60,834 nucleotides of DNA from Aestuarierythrobacter sp037968495 (GCA_037968495.1 JBBKVP010000042.1:1-60834), one strand, 5' to 3'; shown: positions 24,219-33,958, counted from the first letter of the stretch. Notes: generated by a model from the letters alone, not told the origin. Numbers and translations are program-made.

Positions 24219-26990
24219 CTAGGCAGCGGCTTCTTCAGCGGCGGTCGCATCGCTCGCTCCATCGAGCAGCGCAGCTTCGATTTTGTTCAGGCGGTTCGTT
24301 GCCGCGATCTTCTGACCCAGCAAGTCGGTAACGTAGAACACGTCGACGGCCCGTTCGCCAAAGTTGGTTACGTGGGCTGACTGCACGATCAATTGCTGGT
24401 CGAACAGCGCCCTCGCCAGCCTACTAAGCAGTGCCGGCCTGTCGCGCGCCGTGATCTCGATCACTGTGAAGCGGCCCGAAGCAGCATTGTCGAACACGAC
24501 ATGTGGGCGGACTTCGAAACTGGCGGCTCTGGTGCGCGGCAGCGGCCTGCGCGCGAGTTGCGGCGTCAGTTTGATCCGGTTGGCGAGCGCATCTTCGATT
24601 GTCTGCTTCAGCCGCTCGATTTGGGCATCATCCTTAAATGGCCGGCCGAACGGATCCTGCACCAGGAAATTGTCGACCGCCATACCCTGCCGCGTCGTAT
24701 GGATCCGCGCGTCGATGATATTGCCGCCAGCCAGATGGATGCCTCCGGCGGTGCGGTAAAACAAGCCGGGATGGTCAGCGGCGATGATGCTGACGAGTGT
24801 CGCCCCGCGCGTCGGATAGACCTCGCAGTGAATAGAGAGCTTGTGCTCCAGCTTCTCGGCAACGTCATGCTGCACAAGGTTGAGCGCGATGATGTCCGCA
24901 GGCTCGGCAATCCAATAGGAATCATCGAAACGCGGTCCGAGGCGGTCGACCAGGTCGGCCTTCTTTCCGAGCTTTTGGCGCACCTCATCCTGACAAGCGG
25001 TGACTTTATGTTCGCGGCCATGCGATTTGTGACCCAGCCGCAGATGCTCTTTCGCCAGATCATACAGCTCAGCCAGCAATTGCCGTTTCCAGCTGTTCCA
25101 GACGCCGGGGCCGACCGCGCGGATGTCCACGATGGTTAGCACAGCCAATTGCCGCAAACCCTCCATCGTCTGCACTTCCGCGACAAAGTCGCTAATCGTT
25201 TTGGGGTCCGACAGATCGCGCTTGAAGGCCGTTGCGCTCATCATCAAATGGCGGCGGACCAGCCATGCGACGCGGTCAGTTTCGTCAGGCGTGAGCCCGA
25301 AGCGCGGACATAGTTTGTGTGCTACCTCTGCCCCCAAAACAGAGTGATCGCCGCCGCGCCCTTTGGCGATATCGTGCAGGAGCACTGCGACAAAGGCAAC
25401 GCGGCGCGAATCCAGCTTCGGCATGATTCCGGTCGCCAGCGGATGATCATCGACCAGCAGGCCGCGCTCGATTTTCGACAGCAGGCCGATGGCCTGAATG
25501 GTGTGCTCATCGACCGTGTAATGGTGATACATGTCGAACTGCATTTGGGCGTTCACCCGCCCGAAATCGGGAACGAAACGGCCAAATACGCCCGCCTCAT
25601 TCATCCAGCGCAGCGCACTTTCAGGACCTTTCCTGCCAGCCAATATGCCCAGGAACAGCGCATTGGCGCGCTTGTCCTTGCGGGTGGCTGCTTTGATCAG
25701 TTTCGCATCGCGGCTGGCCTGCCGCATGGTCTGCGGGTGGATTTCCAGCCCTTCGCTTTCAGCAAGTGCAAAGACTTCGATCAATCGCACCGGATCCTGC
25801 CGGAACCAGTCATCGCCGGGCGCTTCGATTTTGCCGCCAAACACGCGGTATCCCTTTAGGGTGCGCGCCTTGGGCCGGAATGTCGCGAGGAAGCCGCGAT
25901 GCGCCTGCTTCTTGGCGAACTCTTCGTCGATGTGGTCGAGGAAGATGCCAGTCAGGCTGCCGACCCGCTGCGCCTGCAGGAAATACATCTGCATAAACCG
26001 CTCGACTGCGCTTTTGCCGGTCCGGTCCGCGAAACGCATCCGTGCGGCGATCTCGCGCTGCAAGTCAAAGGTCAAACGGTCTTCTGCTCGGCCAGTGACG
26101 ACATGCAAATGGCACCGCACGGCGAGTAGAAATGCTTCGGCGCGGCGAAAGGCGCGGTATTCGTTCTTTGTGAACAGTTTGGCATCCACCAGTTCGGAGG
26201 CGGTACGCACCTTGTGAATATATTTGCCTATCCAGTAGAGCGTTTGGAGGTCGCGCAAACCGCCTTTGCCCTCTTTGACATTAGGCTCGACCACATAGCG
26301 GCTGTCGCCGACCTTTTTGTGGCGCGCCTCTTTTTCGGCCAGTTTCTCGGTTACGAATTGGCGCTCGGTCCCGTGCACTACTTCGGCGTTAAAGCGCGCT
26401 TCCGCCTCGTCATAAAGATCGCGGTCGCCCCAGACATAGCGCCCTTCGAGCATCGCCGTGCGGATCGTCAGATCCTCGCTCGACATTCGGACCATTTCAT
26501 CCAGGCTGCGGCTGGAATGGCCGACCTTCAGGCCCAAATCCCACATGAAATAGAGCATCGCTTCGATGATCTGTTCGCACCACGGCGTGCGCTTGCCCGG
26601 CGTTAGAAAGGCAATGTCGACATCGGAATGCGGTGCCATTTCTGCGCGGCCATATCCGCCGACAGCCATGATTGCGAGCCTCTCGCCGGTGGAGCGATTG
26701 CTGGGTGGGTAGACATTGGCAATGACGTGATCGTGGACGAGCCGCACCAGTTGATCGACCAGAAAGCTTTGCCCGGTGGTACATTCATGACCGGTGGAAG
26801 GCTTGTCCTCAAGCCGCTTGGCAATCTCGGCGCGGCCAGCTTCGAGCGCCTCCTTGAGTAGCGCAATGATAGCAGGACGCGGATCGCTTCCACCCTTACC
26901 GGCACCTATCTCGACTGCTTTGGCAATCTCTCCCGCCAAAGCACGCCGATCAATGATCGCGCGCTGTTTGGCGATGCGAATTGTGCTCAC
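24219..26990 (-). CDS. glnD: [Protein-PII] uridylyltransferase / uridylyl-removing enzyme
   Basis: This 923-residue nitrogen sensor would uridylylate PII proteins when glutamine is low and reverse this when it is high. The nucleotidyltransferase domain carries GGYGRAEMAPHSDVD near residue 118, the HD domain carries VLLHDIAKGRGGDHS near 540, and two ACT domains at the C-terminus bind glutamine. It starts with GTG at 26990, overlapping the stop of the acyl-CoA synthetase gene by 4 bases (GTGA), so glnD depends on that gene's transcript and ribosomes. Pairing with an acyl-CoA synthetase is not usual for glnD. Confidence 0.95.
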   Translation of the reverse strand: MSTIRIAKQRAIIDRRALAGEIAKAVEIGAGKGGSDPRPAIIALLKEALEAGRAEIAKRLEDKPSTGHECTTGQSFLVDQLVRLVHDHVIANVYPPSNRSTGERLAIMAVGGYGRAEMAPHSDVDIAFLTPGKRTPWCEQIIEAMLYFMWDLGLKVGHSSRSLDEMVRMSSEDLTIRTAMLEGRYVWGDRDLYDEAEARFNAEVVHGTERQFVTEKLAEKEARHKKVGDSRYVVEPNVKEGKGGLRDLQTLYWIGKYIHKVRTASELVDAKLFTKNEYRAFRRAEAFLLAVRCHLHVVTGRAEDRLTFDLQREIAARMRFADRTGKSAVERFMQMYFLQAQRVGSLTGIFLDHIDEEFAKKQAHRGFLATFRPKARTLKGYRVFGGKIEAPGDDWFRQDPVRLIEVFALAESEGLEIHPQTMRQASRDAKLIKAATRKDKRANALFLGILAGRKGPESALRWMNEAGVFGRFVPDFGRVNAQMQFDMYHHYTVDEHTIQAIGLLSKIERGLLVDDHPLATGIMPKLDSRRVAFVAVLLHDIAKGRGGDHSVLGAEVAHKLCPRFGLTPDETDRVAWLVRRHLMMSATAFKRDLSDPKTISDFVAEVQTMEGLRQLAVLTIVDIRAVGPGVWNSWKRQLLAELYDLAKEHLRLGHKSHGREHKVTACQDEVRQKLGKKADLVDRLGPRFDDSYWIAEPADIIALNLVQHDVAEKLEHKLSIHCEVYPTRGATLVSIIAADHPGLFYRTAGGIHLAGGNIIDARIHTTRQGMAVDNFLVQDPFGRPFKDDAQIERLKQTIEDALANRIKLTPQLARRPLPRTRAASFEVRPHVVFDNAASGRFTVIEITARDRPALLSRLARALFDQQLIVQSAHVTNFGERAVDVFYVTDLLGQKIAATNRLNKIEAALLDGASDATAAEEAAA

Positions 26991-28684
26991 CCGTTTGACG
27001 ACCCCGTCGCAAACTGGTCACGCACGGTGCGTTTGTCGATCTTCTCTGTGCCGAGGCGCGGAAGCGGTTCCTTGGCCTCCCACATGGTTTGGGGAATCTT
27101 GAACTTAGCAAGATGCTGCGAAAGAAACTCGCGGAGTTTTTCTTCGGTCAAGCCGCTGCCCGGTTTCGCATACCAGACTGCTGCTGGCACTTCGCCCAGC
27201 CGCTCGTCAGGAAGGCCGAAGCACGAACATTCCACGATGTCTTCATGGGCGTAAATGCCCTGTTCCACTTCGATGCAGGAGATATTCTCGCCACCGCGAA
27301 TGATAATGTCCTTCTTGCGGTCGACGATATAAAGATAGCCGTCTTCATCAAGATAGCCGAGGTCGCCTGTGCGGAAATAGCCATCTTCCATGATTGCAGA
27401 TGCCGTCGCTTCGGGGTTTTCCCAATAGCCGCGGAAATTGGCGATGCTGCGGATCGAAACTTCGCCGACCTTGCCTTGAGCCAGCGCATTACCATCGTCG
27501 TCTAGAATGGCGAGATCGACCAAAGGCACGCTGGCTTTGCCGGTGCTCTCCGGTTTGGCAATGTAATTTTCATTGAAGTTACCGCAGCCGACGGCATTGG
27601 TTTCAGTCAGGCCGTAACCGAGCAGCGGAAAGCCTCCCGGGAACGCTTCCTTGATGCGGGTTACATGTTCAACGGGGCGCGGCGCGCCGCCCGCAGCAAA
27701 GCTCATGCAGCTCGACATGTCGTATTTATCGCGATCAGGATGTGTGGCGATCTCATAGCTCATCAGCGGTACGCCGACGAAGTAAGTGACCTTCTCCGCT
27801 TCAATCGCCTGCATCGCGGCGACGGGGTCCCATTTGGGTATCATCACTAGTTTACGGCCGATTGCAAAGCTTTGCAGGAATAGCGGGATTGAGCCTGTCA
27901 CATGGAACAGCGGGACGGCGACCAGAGCAGTCGGTTGGCTGGTTGGTGCCTGACCGCGAGACGTGAGCAGGTGTAAACTCATCACGGTCTGCGCGACGTA
28001 GTTGAACACGCCTTGCACCACGCCGCGGTGATCGGACCAAGCGCCCTTCGACTGGCCGGTTGAACCCGACGTATAAAGGATGGTCGCAACATCGTCCGGG
28101 CCGAGTTCCGGAAGCGCGGTGTTGGCATCGCCGCCTTTCGCATTCAGTACTGCAAGGCCGTTTGATGGCGGGCCATCATGTGCGAACACAACAACATCGC
28201 TGCCGTGGCCGGTGCCTTCGAGACGGGCCGCACGGCCTTCATCGGCAAGAACGAATTTGCACTTGGCGAGCTTGATACCGTCAGCCAGTTCTTCGCCGGT
28301 CCACCAGCCATTGAGCAGCGTTGCACAGCCGCCAGCCATGATGATCGCCATGTAAGCGACGATCCAGTTGGCGGAGTTGCGCGCGGCAATACCGATTCGG
28401 TCGCCGCGTTCGACACCGTAACCTTCGACCAGGCCGCCAGCAGCTTGGCGGGCGGCGGCATATATTTCACCAAACGTTAGGCGGATGTCGCCATCGACGA
28501 TGAAAGTCGTGTCTTTATGTTCGTTGCAGAAATGCGCGAAATAATGCGCCAGGCTGGGGGGTGCGCCCTTGATCGAGGGTAATTCGCGCCCGAAACGCTG
28601 CACCGTCTCCAACTCGAACATCGCACCAGGTGCAACCAGCGCATCCATAATATCGGTCAGCGCATTATCGAGTTCCGTCGCCAT
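26987..28684 (-). CDS. Class I adenylate-forming acyl-CoA synthetase
   Basis: This 565-residue ligase would activate a carboxylic acid as acyl-AMP and transfer it to CoA. The P-loop TILYTSGSTGQSKG lies near 198-211, the second signature YGLTETNA follows, and the hinge and C-terminal domain show YFRTGDLGYLDEDGYLYIVDRKKDIIIRGGENI. A C-terminal Lys near GTEKIDKR is the usual catalytic lysine. Chain length or substrate is not clear; medium- to long-chain or aryl acids are possible. It leads the glnD transcript. Confidence 0.88.
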   Translation of the reverse strand: MATELDNALTDIMDALVAPGAMFELETVQRFGRELPSIKGAPPSLAHYFAHFCNEHKDTTFIVDGDIRLTFGEIYAAARQAAGGLVEGYGVERGDRIGIAARNSANWIVAYMAIIMAGGCATLLNGWWTGEELADGIKLAKCKFVLADEGRAARLEGTGHGSDVVVFAHDGPPSNGLAVLNAKGGDANTALPELGPDDVATILYTSGSTGQSKGAWSDHRGVVQGVFNYVAQTVMSLHLLTSRGQAPTSQPTALVAVPLFHVTGSIPLFLQSFAIGRKLVMIPKWDPVAAMQAIEAEKVTYFVGVPLMSYEIATHPDRDKYDMSSCMSFAAGGAPRPVEHVTRIKEAFPGGFPLLGYGLTETNAVGCGNFNENYIAKPESTGKASVPLVDLAILDDDGNALAQGKVGEVSIRSIANFRGYWENPEATASAIMEDGYFRTGDLGYLDEDGYLYIVDRKKDIIIRGGENISCIEVEQGIYAHEDIVECSCFGLPDERLGEVPAAVWYAKPGSGLTEEKLREFLSQHLAKFKIPQTMWEAKEPLPRLGTEKIDKRTVRDQFATGSSNG

Positions 28685-28742
28685 CAGCCTCTTCTCCAGT
28701 CAAGGTCGTTTCACACAATTTGTCGACACTTTGGCGCCGAGC

Positions 28743-28822
28743 GGTCTTTCGCCGCCCGTCCGCCTATGCCAAAAGCCGCGCGAAAGACCCGCGCGGCGGG
28801 TTAGTTCTTAAGGGGTTAGTTC
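28743..28822 (+). promoter_or_regulatory. lgt leader with two mutually exclusive RNA pairings and a repeated element
   Basis: A perfect 8-bp GC stem (28775-28782 with 28790-28797, loop AAAGACC) stands just before the ribosome-binding site of lgt. A different 10-bp perfect pairing joins 28743-28752 (GGTCTTTCGC) to 28780-28789 and uses bases of the first stem, so the two cannot form together. GGGTTAGTTC then occurs twice, at 28798-28807 and 28813-28822, the second touching the start codon. This is the layout of an attenuator or translational switch. Confidence 0.5.
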
Positions 28823-28823
28823 C

Positions 28824-29720
28824 TTGCTGTCACTATTGGCTGCGGTTTCGCCGCCACTTCTCTGGTCCGATCTGGGCCTTACCGAGGGAATCGACCTCGG
28901 ATTCTTTACGCTGCGATACTATTCGCTCGCCTATCTGGGCGGGTTATTGTTCGCTTATTGGCATGTGTCAAAAATGATAAAAGCGCCCGGCGCGCCAATG
29001 GCGCAGCGCCATGTCGATGATCTGTTTTTCTATTGCACGCTTGGTGTGATTCTTGGTGGCCGGCTCGGCTATGCAATGTTTTACGACCAGTCGCTGTTCA
29101 CATCATTCGATGGCGACGGCTTTGTAAGCTACAAGCTGCTGCGCCTGTGGGATGGCGGAATGAGCTTCCATGGTGGCCTGCTCGGCGTACTTTTAGCGCT
29201 CACGTTCGTGTCGAAGCGAGGCAAACTCAGCTTCCTGCGTGTGTGTGACTATATTGCGGTTACTGTGCCGATGGGCATGATGCTGGGGCGCCTCGCCAAT
29301 TTCATCAATGGCGAGCTGTGGGGTCGCGAAGCGTCCCCCGACCTGCCATGGGCGATGGTGTTCCCGGGCGCAGGCAGCTTCGCGCGGCATCCTAGCCAGC
29401 TTTACGAGGCACTGCTCGAAGGCGCGATCCTGCTTGTGATCCTTCTCTATATGTTCTGGCGCACGCGTGCGCGGTGGCGTCCCGGCCTGCTGGTCGGTGT
29501 GTTCACTACGGGCATAGGGTTTGGCCGTTTCATCGTTGAATATTACCGCGAGCCGGACAAGCAACTGGCAGAATTTGCCGCCAGCACCGGCCTGTCGATG
29601 GGGCAGTGGCTCACCATTCCGCTGATCCTGCTGGGAATTGCGGTGATGGCATATTCGCTCGTGAAACCAGCCATGGGTAGCGGCGATGTGAAACTTCCTC
29701 CGGAGCCGAAAGAAGCATGA
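28824..29720 (+). CDS. lgt: Prolipoprotein diacylglyceryl transferase
   Basis: This 298-residue inner-membrane enzyme would add diacylglycerol from phosphatidylglycerol to the lipobox cysteine of prolipoproteins. It has about seven hydrophobic segments and the signature GRLANFINGELWGR near 153-166; SFHGGLLGVL carries the essential His. The start is TTG at 28824: a TAA lies in frame at 28809-28811, so no longer reading is possible, and AAGGGG stands 8 bases upstream. The TTG may lower translation. It overlaps the next gene by 4 bases (ATGA). Confidence 0.94.
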   Translation: MLSLLAAVSPPLLWSDLGLTEGIDLGFFTLRYYSLAYLGGLLFAYWHVSKMIKAPGAPMAQRHVDDLFFYCTLGVILGGRLGYAMFYDQSLFTSFDGDGFVSYKLLRLWDGGMSFHGGLLGVLLALTFVSKRGKLSFLRVCDYIAVTVPMGMMLGRLANFINGELWGREASPDLPWAMVFPGAGSFARHPSQLYEALLEGAILLVILLYMFWRTRARWRPGLLVGVFTTGIGFGRFIVEYYREPDKQLAEFAASTGLSMGQWLTIPLILLGIAVMAYSLVKPAMGSGDVKLPPEPKEA

Positions 29721-30778
29721 GCGAAAGTTCTGGTGATCTGACCGCTATTTTTCGGCGGTTGATTGCCAACACCGGCCCGCTCTCGCTCCAGCATTATATG
29801 GGTGAGAGCAACGCGCGCTATTATGCCGATAAGGATCCGCTGGGGGCAGCAGGCGATTTTGTAACTGCGCCCGAAATCAGCCAGATGTTCGGCGAGCTGA
29901 TCGGCCTGTGGATGGCCGACATCTGGATCCGCGCGGGCCGAGATGACCATGTCCATTATGTCGAGCTTGGACCTGGCCGGGGGACTCTGGCGAAGGACGC
30001 CCTGCGCGCAGCGAAGCGTTACGGGCTGGAGCCGCAAGTCCATCTGATTGAAGGTTCGGCCGCGCTGCGGGACATCCAGCTGGAGGCCTTGCCCCGCGCG
30101 CAATTCCATCACGACCTTTCAACCGTTCCGATGGACGGCACCGTCCTGATTATTGGCAATGAATTCCTCGACGCGTTACCCATCCGCCAAATGGTCAAAA
30201 CGGCTGAGTGCTGGCGTGAACGGATGGTCGGTTTCGACGAGCAAACTGGTAAATTTATCCCCGTCGCGGGCACTCAGCCGATGGATTCTGCCGTGCCGGA
30301 GGATATGCGCGACCAACCTAATGACACTATTATCGAGACCTGCCTTGGCGCGGCGGCGACAATGTTCGAGATTGCCGGGCGTTTAAATGCACAGGGCGGG
30401 GCGGCGCTGCTGATCGACTACGGCCATGCGGAAAAACGCACGGGATCGACGCTGCAGGCGATTGCCGATCACAAGAAAGTCGATCCCTTTGTGGCGCCGG
30501 GCACTGCCGACCTCACCGCCCATGTCGACTTTGCCACGCTGGCACAGATCGCCCGTTCGCGCGAATGCAAATGGATGGGCACGGTCACGCAAGGGCGGTT
30601 CCTGCGCGGGCTCGGAATTGATCAGCGCGCCGAAAATCTCGCCATGGCCGCGCCGCAATATGCGGGCGATTTGGAGGCTGCGCGGAAGCGGATGGCGGAT
30701 GACGATCAGATGGGCAGTCTGTTCAAAGTGATGGGCCTGTCCGCGCCATTTTGGCCCAACGGAGTGGGCTTCGGTTAA
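29717..30778 (+). CDS. MidA/NDUFAF7-family SAM-dependent methyltransferase
   Basis: This 353-residue protein carries the family opening GDFVTAPEISQMFGELIGLW (about 51-70), the SAM loop ELGPGRGTLAKD near 82-93, and GNEFLDALP near 148-156. Mitochondrial NDUFAF7 methylates an arginine of a complex I subunit; the bacterial target is not settled, though an assembly role for complex I is often suggested. It is cotranscribed with lgt through a 4-base overlap, and its stop overlaps the convergent ABC gene by 4 bases. Confidence 0.9.
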   Translation: MSESSGDLTAIFRRLIANTGPLSLQHYMGESNARYYADKDPLGAAGDFVTAPEISQMFGELIGLWMADIWIRAGRDDHVHYVELGPGRGTLAKDALRAAKRYGLEPQVHLIEGSAALRDIQLEALPRAQFHHDLSTVPMDGTVLIIGNEFLDALPIRQMVKTAECWRERMVGFDEQTGKFIPVAGTQPMDSAVPEDMRDQPNDTIIETCLGAAATMFEIAGRLNAQGGAALLIDYGHAEKRTGSTLQAIADHKKVDPFVAPGTADLTAHVDFATLAQIARSRECKWMGTVTQGRFLRGLGIDQRAENLAMAAPQYAGDLEAARKRMADDDQMGSLFKVMGLSAPFWPNGVGFG

Positions 30779-32310
30779 TCTAGGCCGAGCTTGGCAGCGA
30801 GTGCTTCGGCGGCCTGCTGCGGTGTTTGTTTGCCGTCCAGACGATCTACCGCAAAATTCGCCTCCCGCATGGCGCCCACAGTGATCTCCCCCACCAGCGG
30901 TTGAAGCGCAGATAGCAGCCGCGCGTTCTCCGCATGTTGGGGCGCAATCAGCAGCAAAGCGTCATAGGCTGGAAGCGCGTTCTTGGGATCATCCAGCACC
31001 ACGAGCTTATCCGCTGCAATGCGCCCGTCAGAGGTATAAGCGCTGATCACATCGGCCTCGCCGCCGGTCAACGCGTCATACATGAATGTGCTGGTGAAGG
31101 TCCGTTGCCGCGCGAAGTTGAAGCCGTAAGCATCGCGCACTGCGGTCCATTCGGGTCGCTCGAAAAATTCGATATCGCCGCCGATTGTCAGCTGCGGCGC
31201 TGCTCTGGCAAGATCGTCGAGAGATTGGAGGCCCAAGCGCTTGGCGCGATCCTGCTTCATGGCAAAAGCGTAAGCGTTTTCGAAGCCGAGCACGCCGAGC
31301 ATTACGGTGCCGGTTGTTTCGCGTTCCCAGCGTTTGATTTCTGTCAGCATCTCTTCCGCCGGAACATTGTCTTCACGCTTTAGCTGATTGGTCCACAGCG
31401 TGCCCGAGTAATCTACCGAAATATCGATAGCGCCGCTGGTCACGGCCTCATGCACGACTGCCGATCCGAGGCCATCGCGGTAGCGGACGGAGAAGCCCGC
31501 ATGCTCCAACCGCTGCCCGATCAGACGCGCGAGGATGTACTGCTCGGAGAAGTTTTTGGCCCCTATTATGATCGTGTCATCGTCCTCGGACTGCTGCGAG
31601 GCAAAGGCTACAACCAGCCCAAGAACGGCGAGTGCTGAACCAGTCCAAACCATCCACTTGCGGCGGTCGCGCAAACCTTTTTCGACAAGGCCGAGCAGGC
31701 TGTCTGCCAAGACAGCGAGGCTCGCCGACATGATGCAGCCGGCTAGCACCAGCGCCCAATTCTGCGTCTGCAATCCGGCAAAGATGGGATCGCCAAGGCT
31801 GGGCTGGCCGATAGTGGTCGAAAGAGTGGCCGCACCGATCGTCCAAACTGCTGCAGTCCGAATTCCGGCCATCACAAACGGGGCCGAAAGTGGTGCTTCT
31901 ACCAGTCGCAATTTCTGCCATCCGGTCATGCCGACCCCGTCGGCAGCATCGAGCACACCGGGATCGAGATTAGCGCGGGCCGTCACCGCATTGCGCAAGA
32001 TCGGGAGAAGCGCATAGAGCGACAGAGCGAGCAGTGCGGGTAAGAACCCCAGTGTCGGGAGCCCGTCGCCGAAGACCGCTCTGAGGCTCAACAGCATCGG
32101 GAAGAACAGCGCCAGCAAGGCCAGCGCCGGAATGGTCTGGACCAGACTGGCAAAGCTCAGCGACAGGCGCGAAACCATCGCTGAGCGCCCCGCCCAAATC
32201 GCGAGCGGCAAGGCGATGATTGTGCCCAGCGCCAAAGCGGCAGCGCTGAGAATGACATGTTCGGCCAGCTTGTCGCCAAGGCCCAAAAGAGCAATCCAGA
32301 CATCGCTCAT
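30775..32310 (-). CDS. Osmoprotectant-type ABC transporter: fused permease and substrate-binding protein
   Basis: This 511-residue fusion has a permease domain (about 1-215, with five to six membrane segments and the EAPLSAPFVMAGIRTAAVWTIG loop that contacts the ATPase) and, after another membrane segment near 220-240, a periplasmic OpuAC/OsmF-type binding domain (about 246-511, from IIIGAKNFSEQYILARLIG to the end). The family imports glycine betaine, choline or related quaternary amines. The fused arrangement is known in this family. Its gene begins inside the stop of the ATPase gene (4-base overlap). Confidence 0.9.
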   Translation of the reverse strand: MSDVWIALLGLGDKLAEHVILSAAALALGTIIALPLAIWAGRSAMVSRLSLSFASLVQTIPALALLALFFPMLLSLRAVFGDGLPTLGFLPALLALSLYALLPILRNAVTARANLDPGVLDAADGVGMTGWQKLRLVEAPLSAPFVMAGIRTAAVWTIGAATLSTTIGQPSLGDPIFAGLQTQNWALVLAGCIMSASLAVLADSLLGLVEKGLRDRRKWMVWTGSALAVLGLVVAFASQQSEDDDTIIIGAKNFSEQYILARLIGQRLEHAGFSVRYRDGLGSAVVHEAVTSGAIDISVDYSGTLWTNQLKREDNVPAEEMLTEIKRWERETTGTVMLGVLGFENAYAFAMKQDRAKRLGLQSLDDLARAAPQLTIGGDIEFFERPEWTAVRDAYGFNFARQRTFTSTFMYDALTGGEADVISAYTSDGRIAADKLVVLDDPKNALPAYDALLLIAPQHAENARLLSALQPLVGEITVGAMREANFAVDRLDGKQTPQQAAEALAAKLGLD

Positions 32311-33074
32311 GGCGTAAGCCCCGCCAGCGCTTTTGCCTGATCGCGCGGTACTGCGACCAGTGCTTGCGCGACATCGCCGCCGGCCCCTCCGAGCAGTGAC
32401 TTGGGAACCTCGTCGGCGACCAGCCGGCCTTCATCCATTACCAGCACACGGTCGGCGAGAAGCAGGGCCTCTGCCATATCATGGGTGACCATCACTGTGG
32501 TCAGTTTGAGTCGGTCATGGAGAGCGCGCACAGCATGGCCCAATGCGTCGCGTGTAACCGGATCCAGCGCACCGAAGGGCTCGTCCATCAGCATCAGATG
32601 CGGCTCAGCCGCCAGCGCACGGGCGACCCCGACACGCTGCTTTTGCCCGCCTGATAATTCATGCGGCAGGCGCGGCGCGAAGCTTTCATCCAGCTCAACC
32701 AGATCGAGGAGATCGGAAACGCGGCCCGCATTGTCATGACCGCCCGCCAATCTAGGCCCGATAGCGATATTTTCCGCGACCGTCATATGCGGGAACAAGC
32801 CGATCCCCTGAAAGACATAACCGATCCGGCGGCGCAATGCGTGCGGGGCCAGGGCGAGGACGTCTTCGCCCTCCAGCTCAACCAATCCGCTGCTCGGCTC
32901 TACCAATCGGTTGACCATTTTGAGCAGTGTGGACTTTCCCGATCCCGATGCGCCCACCAGCGCCACAAAGCTGCCCTCCGCCACGTCCAGAGTGACTTCA
33001 CTTACGGCAGTGACCGCGTCATAGGATTTTGTGACCACGTCAAAGCGCAGCAACGGAGCAGCAGGGTCATTCAT
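32307..33074 (-). CDS. Osmoprotectant-type ABC transporter ATP-binding protein
   Basis: This 255-residue ATPase has Walker A GASGSGKST at residues 41-49, the Q loop near GYVFQGIGLFPHMTV, the signature LSGGQKQR and Walker B LMLMDEPFGALDP. It resembles OpuCA/ProV-type ATPases but is short and has no C-terminal CBS pair. The Met at 33074 is preferred to a start at 33164 because the family begins at about this point. No strong ribosome-binding site precedes it. It forms a two-gene import operon with the fused permease/binding protein. Confidence 0.9.
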   Translation of the reverse strand: MNDPAAPLLRFDVVTKSYDAVTAVSEVTLDVAEGSFVALVGASGSGKSTLLKMVNRLVEPSSGLVELEGEDVLALAPHALRRRIGYVFQGIGLFPHMTVAENIAIGPRLAGGHDNAGRVSDLLDLVELDESFAPRLPHELSGGQKQRVGVARALAAEPHLMLMDEPFGALDPVTRDALGHAVRALHDRLKLTTVMVTHDMAEALLLADRVLVMDEGRLVADEVPKSLLGGAGGDVAQALVAVPRDQAKALAGLTP

Positions 33075-33140
33075 TGAACAGCACCCTAAGGGGATACCTC
33101 TTATGCCGCAACATCGCGCTTTTGACGTGTTTGGGATGTA

Positions 33141-33353
33141 ATGATGGAGTTGACGACCGAACATTCGGATGGCCAGAGACGGGCAAGTGAAGTGGCTATC
33201 TTAGCTGCCTTAGCCGCACTCAAAGGCGACGCCGCTTACATTTGCTCAGATAGAGCAAGCGCTACTGGCTTATTTTCGCAGCGAATTGGAACCCACTTTC
33301 TTGCGTTGGCGCCAAATTCACATTTAGCAGAGTTGATCTGTTTCGAGGCATAG
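33141..33353 (+). CDS. Doubtful small ORF
   Basis: A 70-residue ORF begins with two ATG codons, ends 15 bases before the DUF2306 start and fills the gap after the divergent ABC operon. It has no signal peptide, membrane segment or recognised motif: an acidic start, an Ala/Leu-rich helix near 18-28, and Cys at 35 and 67. The ribosome-binding site is weak. It could be a genuine small protein, a decayed gene or chance. Confidence 0.25.
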   Translation: MMELTTEHSDGQRRASEVAILAALAALKGDAAYICSDRASATGLFSQRIGTHFLALAPNSHLAELICFEA

Positions 33354-33367
33354 CTTTGAGAGGCTTT

Positions 33368-33886
33368 ATGGAAGCTACTTCAATACTGAACCCAAAATCA
33401 CTCGCTCCGTCAAAGCTCGATTATACGCTGGGCATCCTTGCCCTAGCGATCCTCGGCGCGGCTCTGACGGCTCTGTTTCGCGGGATGGATGAGTGGCATG
33501 AGCTCCCGCCGCGCCTGTGGTTTCATATTGTCACGGTCACGCTAGCCACCGCGCTCACGCCGATCATGCTGTGGCGCAGGCGGGGTGACAAAAGTCACCG
33601 TGTAATGGGTTATATCTGGGTGTTTTGCATGGTGTCGACGGCGCTGGTTTCCTTCACCTTGCGCTTCATCAATCAAGGCAATTTCAGCCCCATCCATCTG
33701 CTGTCGGTCCTGACATTGGTGGTGTCATGGAAGTTGGTGGCAAAGGCGCGGGCGCATAAGCCGCTGGAGCACCGCCGCGAGGTGCGCGGAATCGTAACGG
33801 GCGCACTTCTGATCGCTGGTTTCTTCACCTTTCCCTTTAATCGACTGATGGGCACTTGGCTGCAAGGTATGACAGTTTTCAACTAA
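33368..33886 (+). CDS. DUF2306 membrane protein
   Basis: This 172-residue protein has four hydrophobic segments (around 22-40, 55-75, 84-105 and 110-128), a further one near 143-160, and the family RRRGDKSHRVMGYIWV loop followed by FSPIHLLSVLTL, which mark DUF2306 proteins. Function is unknown. GAGAGG stands about 6 bases before the ATG at 33368; a TTG 12 bases upstream is in frame but less likely. Confidence 0.85.
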   Translation: MEATSILNPKSLAPSKLDYTLGILALAILGAALTALFRGMDEWHELPPRLWFHIVTVTLATALTPIMLWRRRGDKSHRVMGYIWVFCMVSTALVSFTLRFINQGNFSPIHLLSVLTLVVSWKLVAKARAHKPLEHRREVRGIVTGALLIAGFFTFPFNRLMGTWLQGMTVFN

Positions 33887-33958
33887 TTGCGCGGTTTTGG
33901 TGACGCAACGGCATCGCATTCGCTGGCCTTGCTGCTAAACAGTCCGCGGGGAGAGTGC

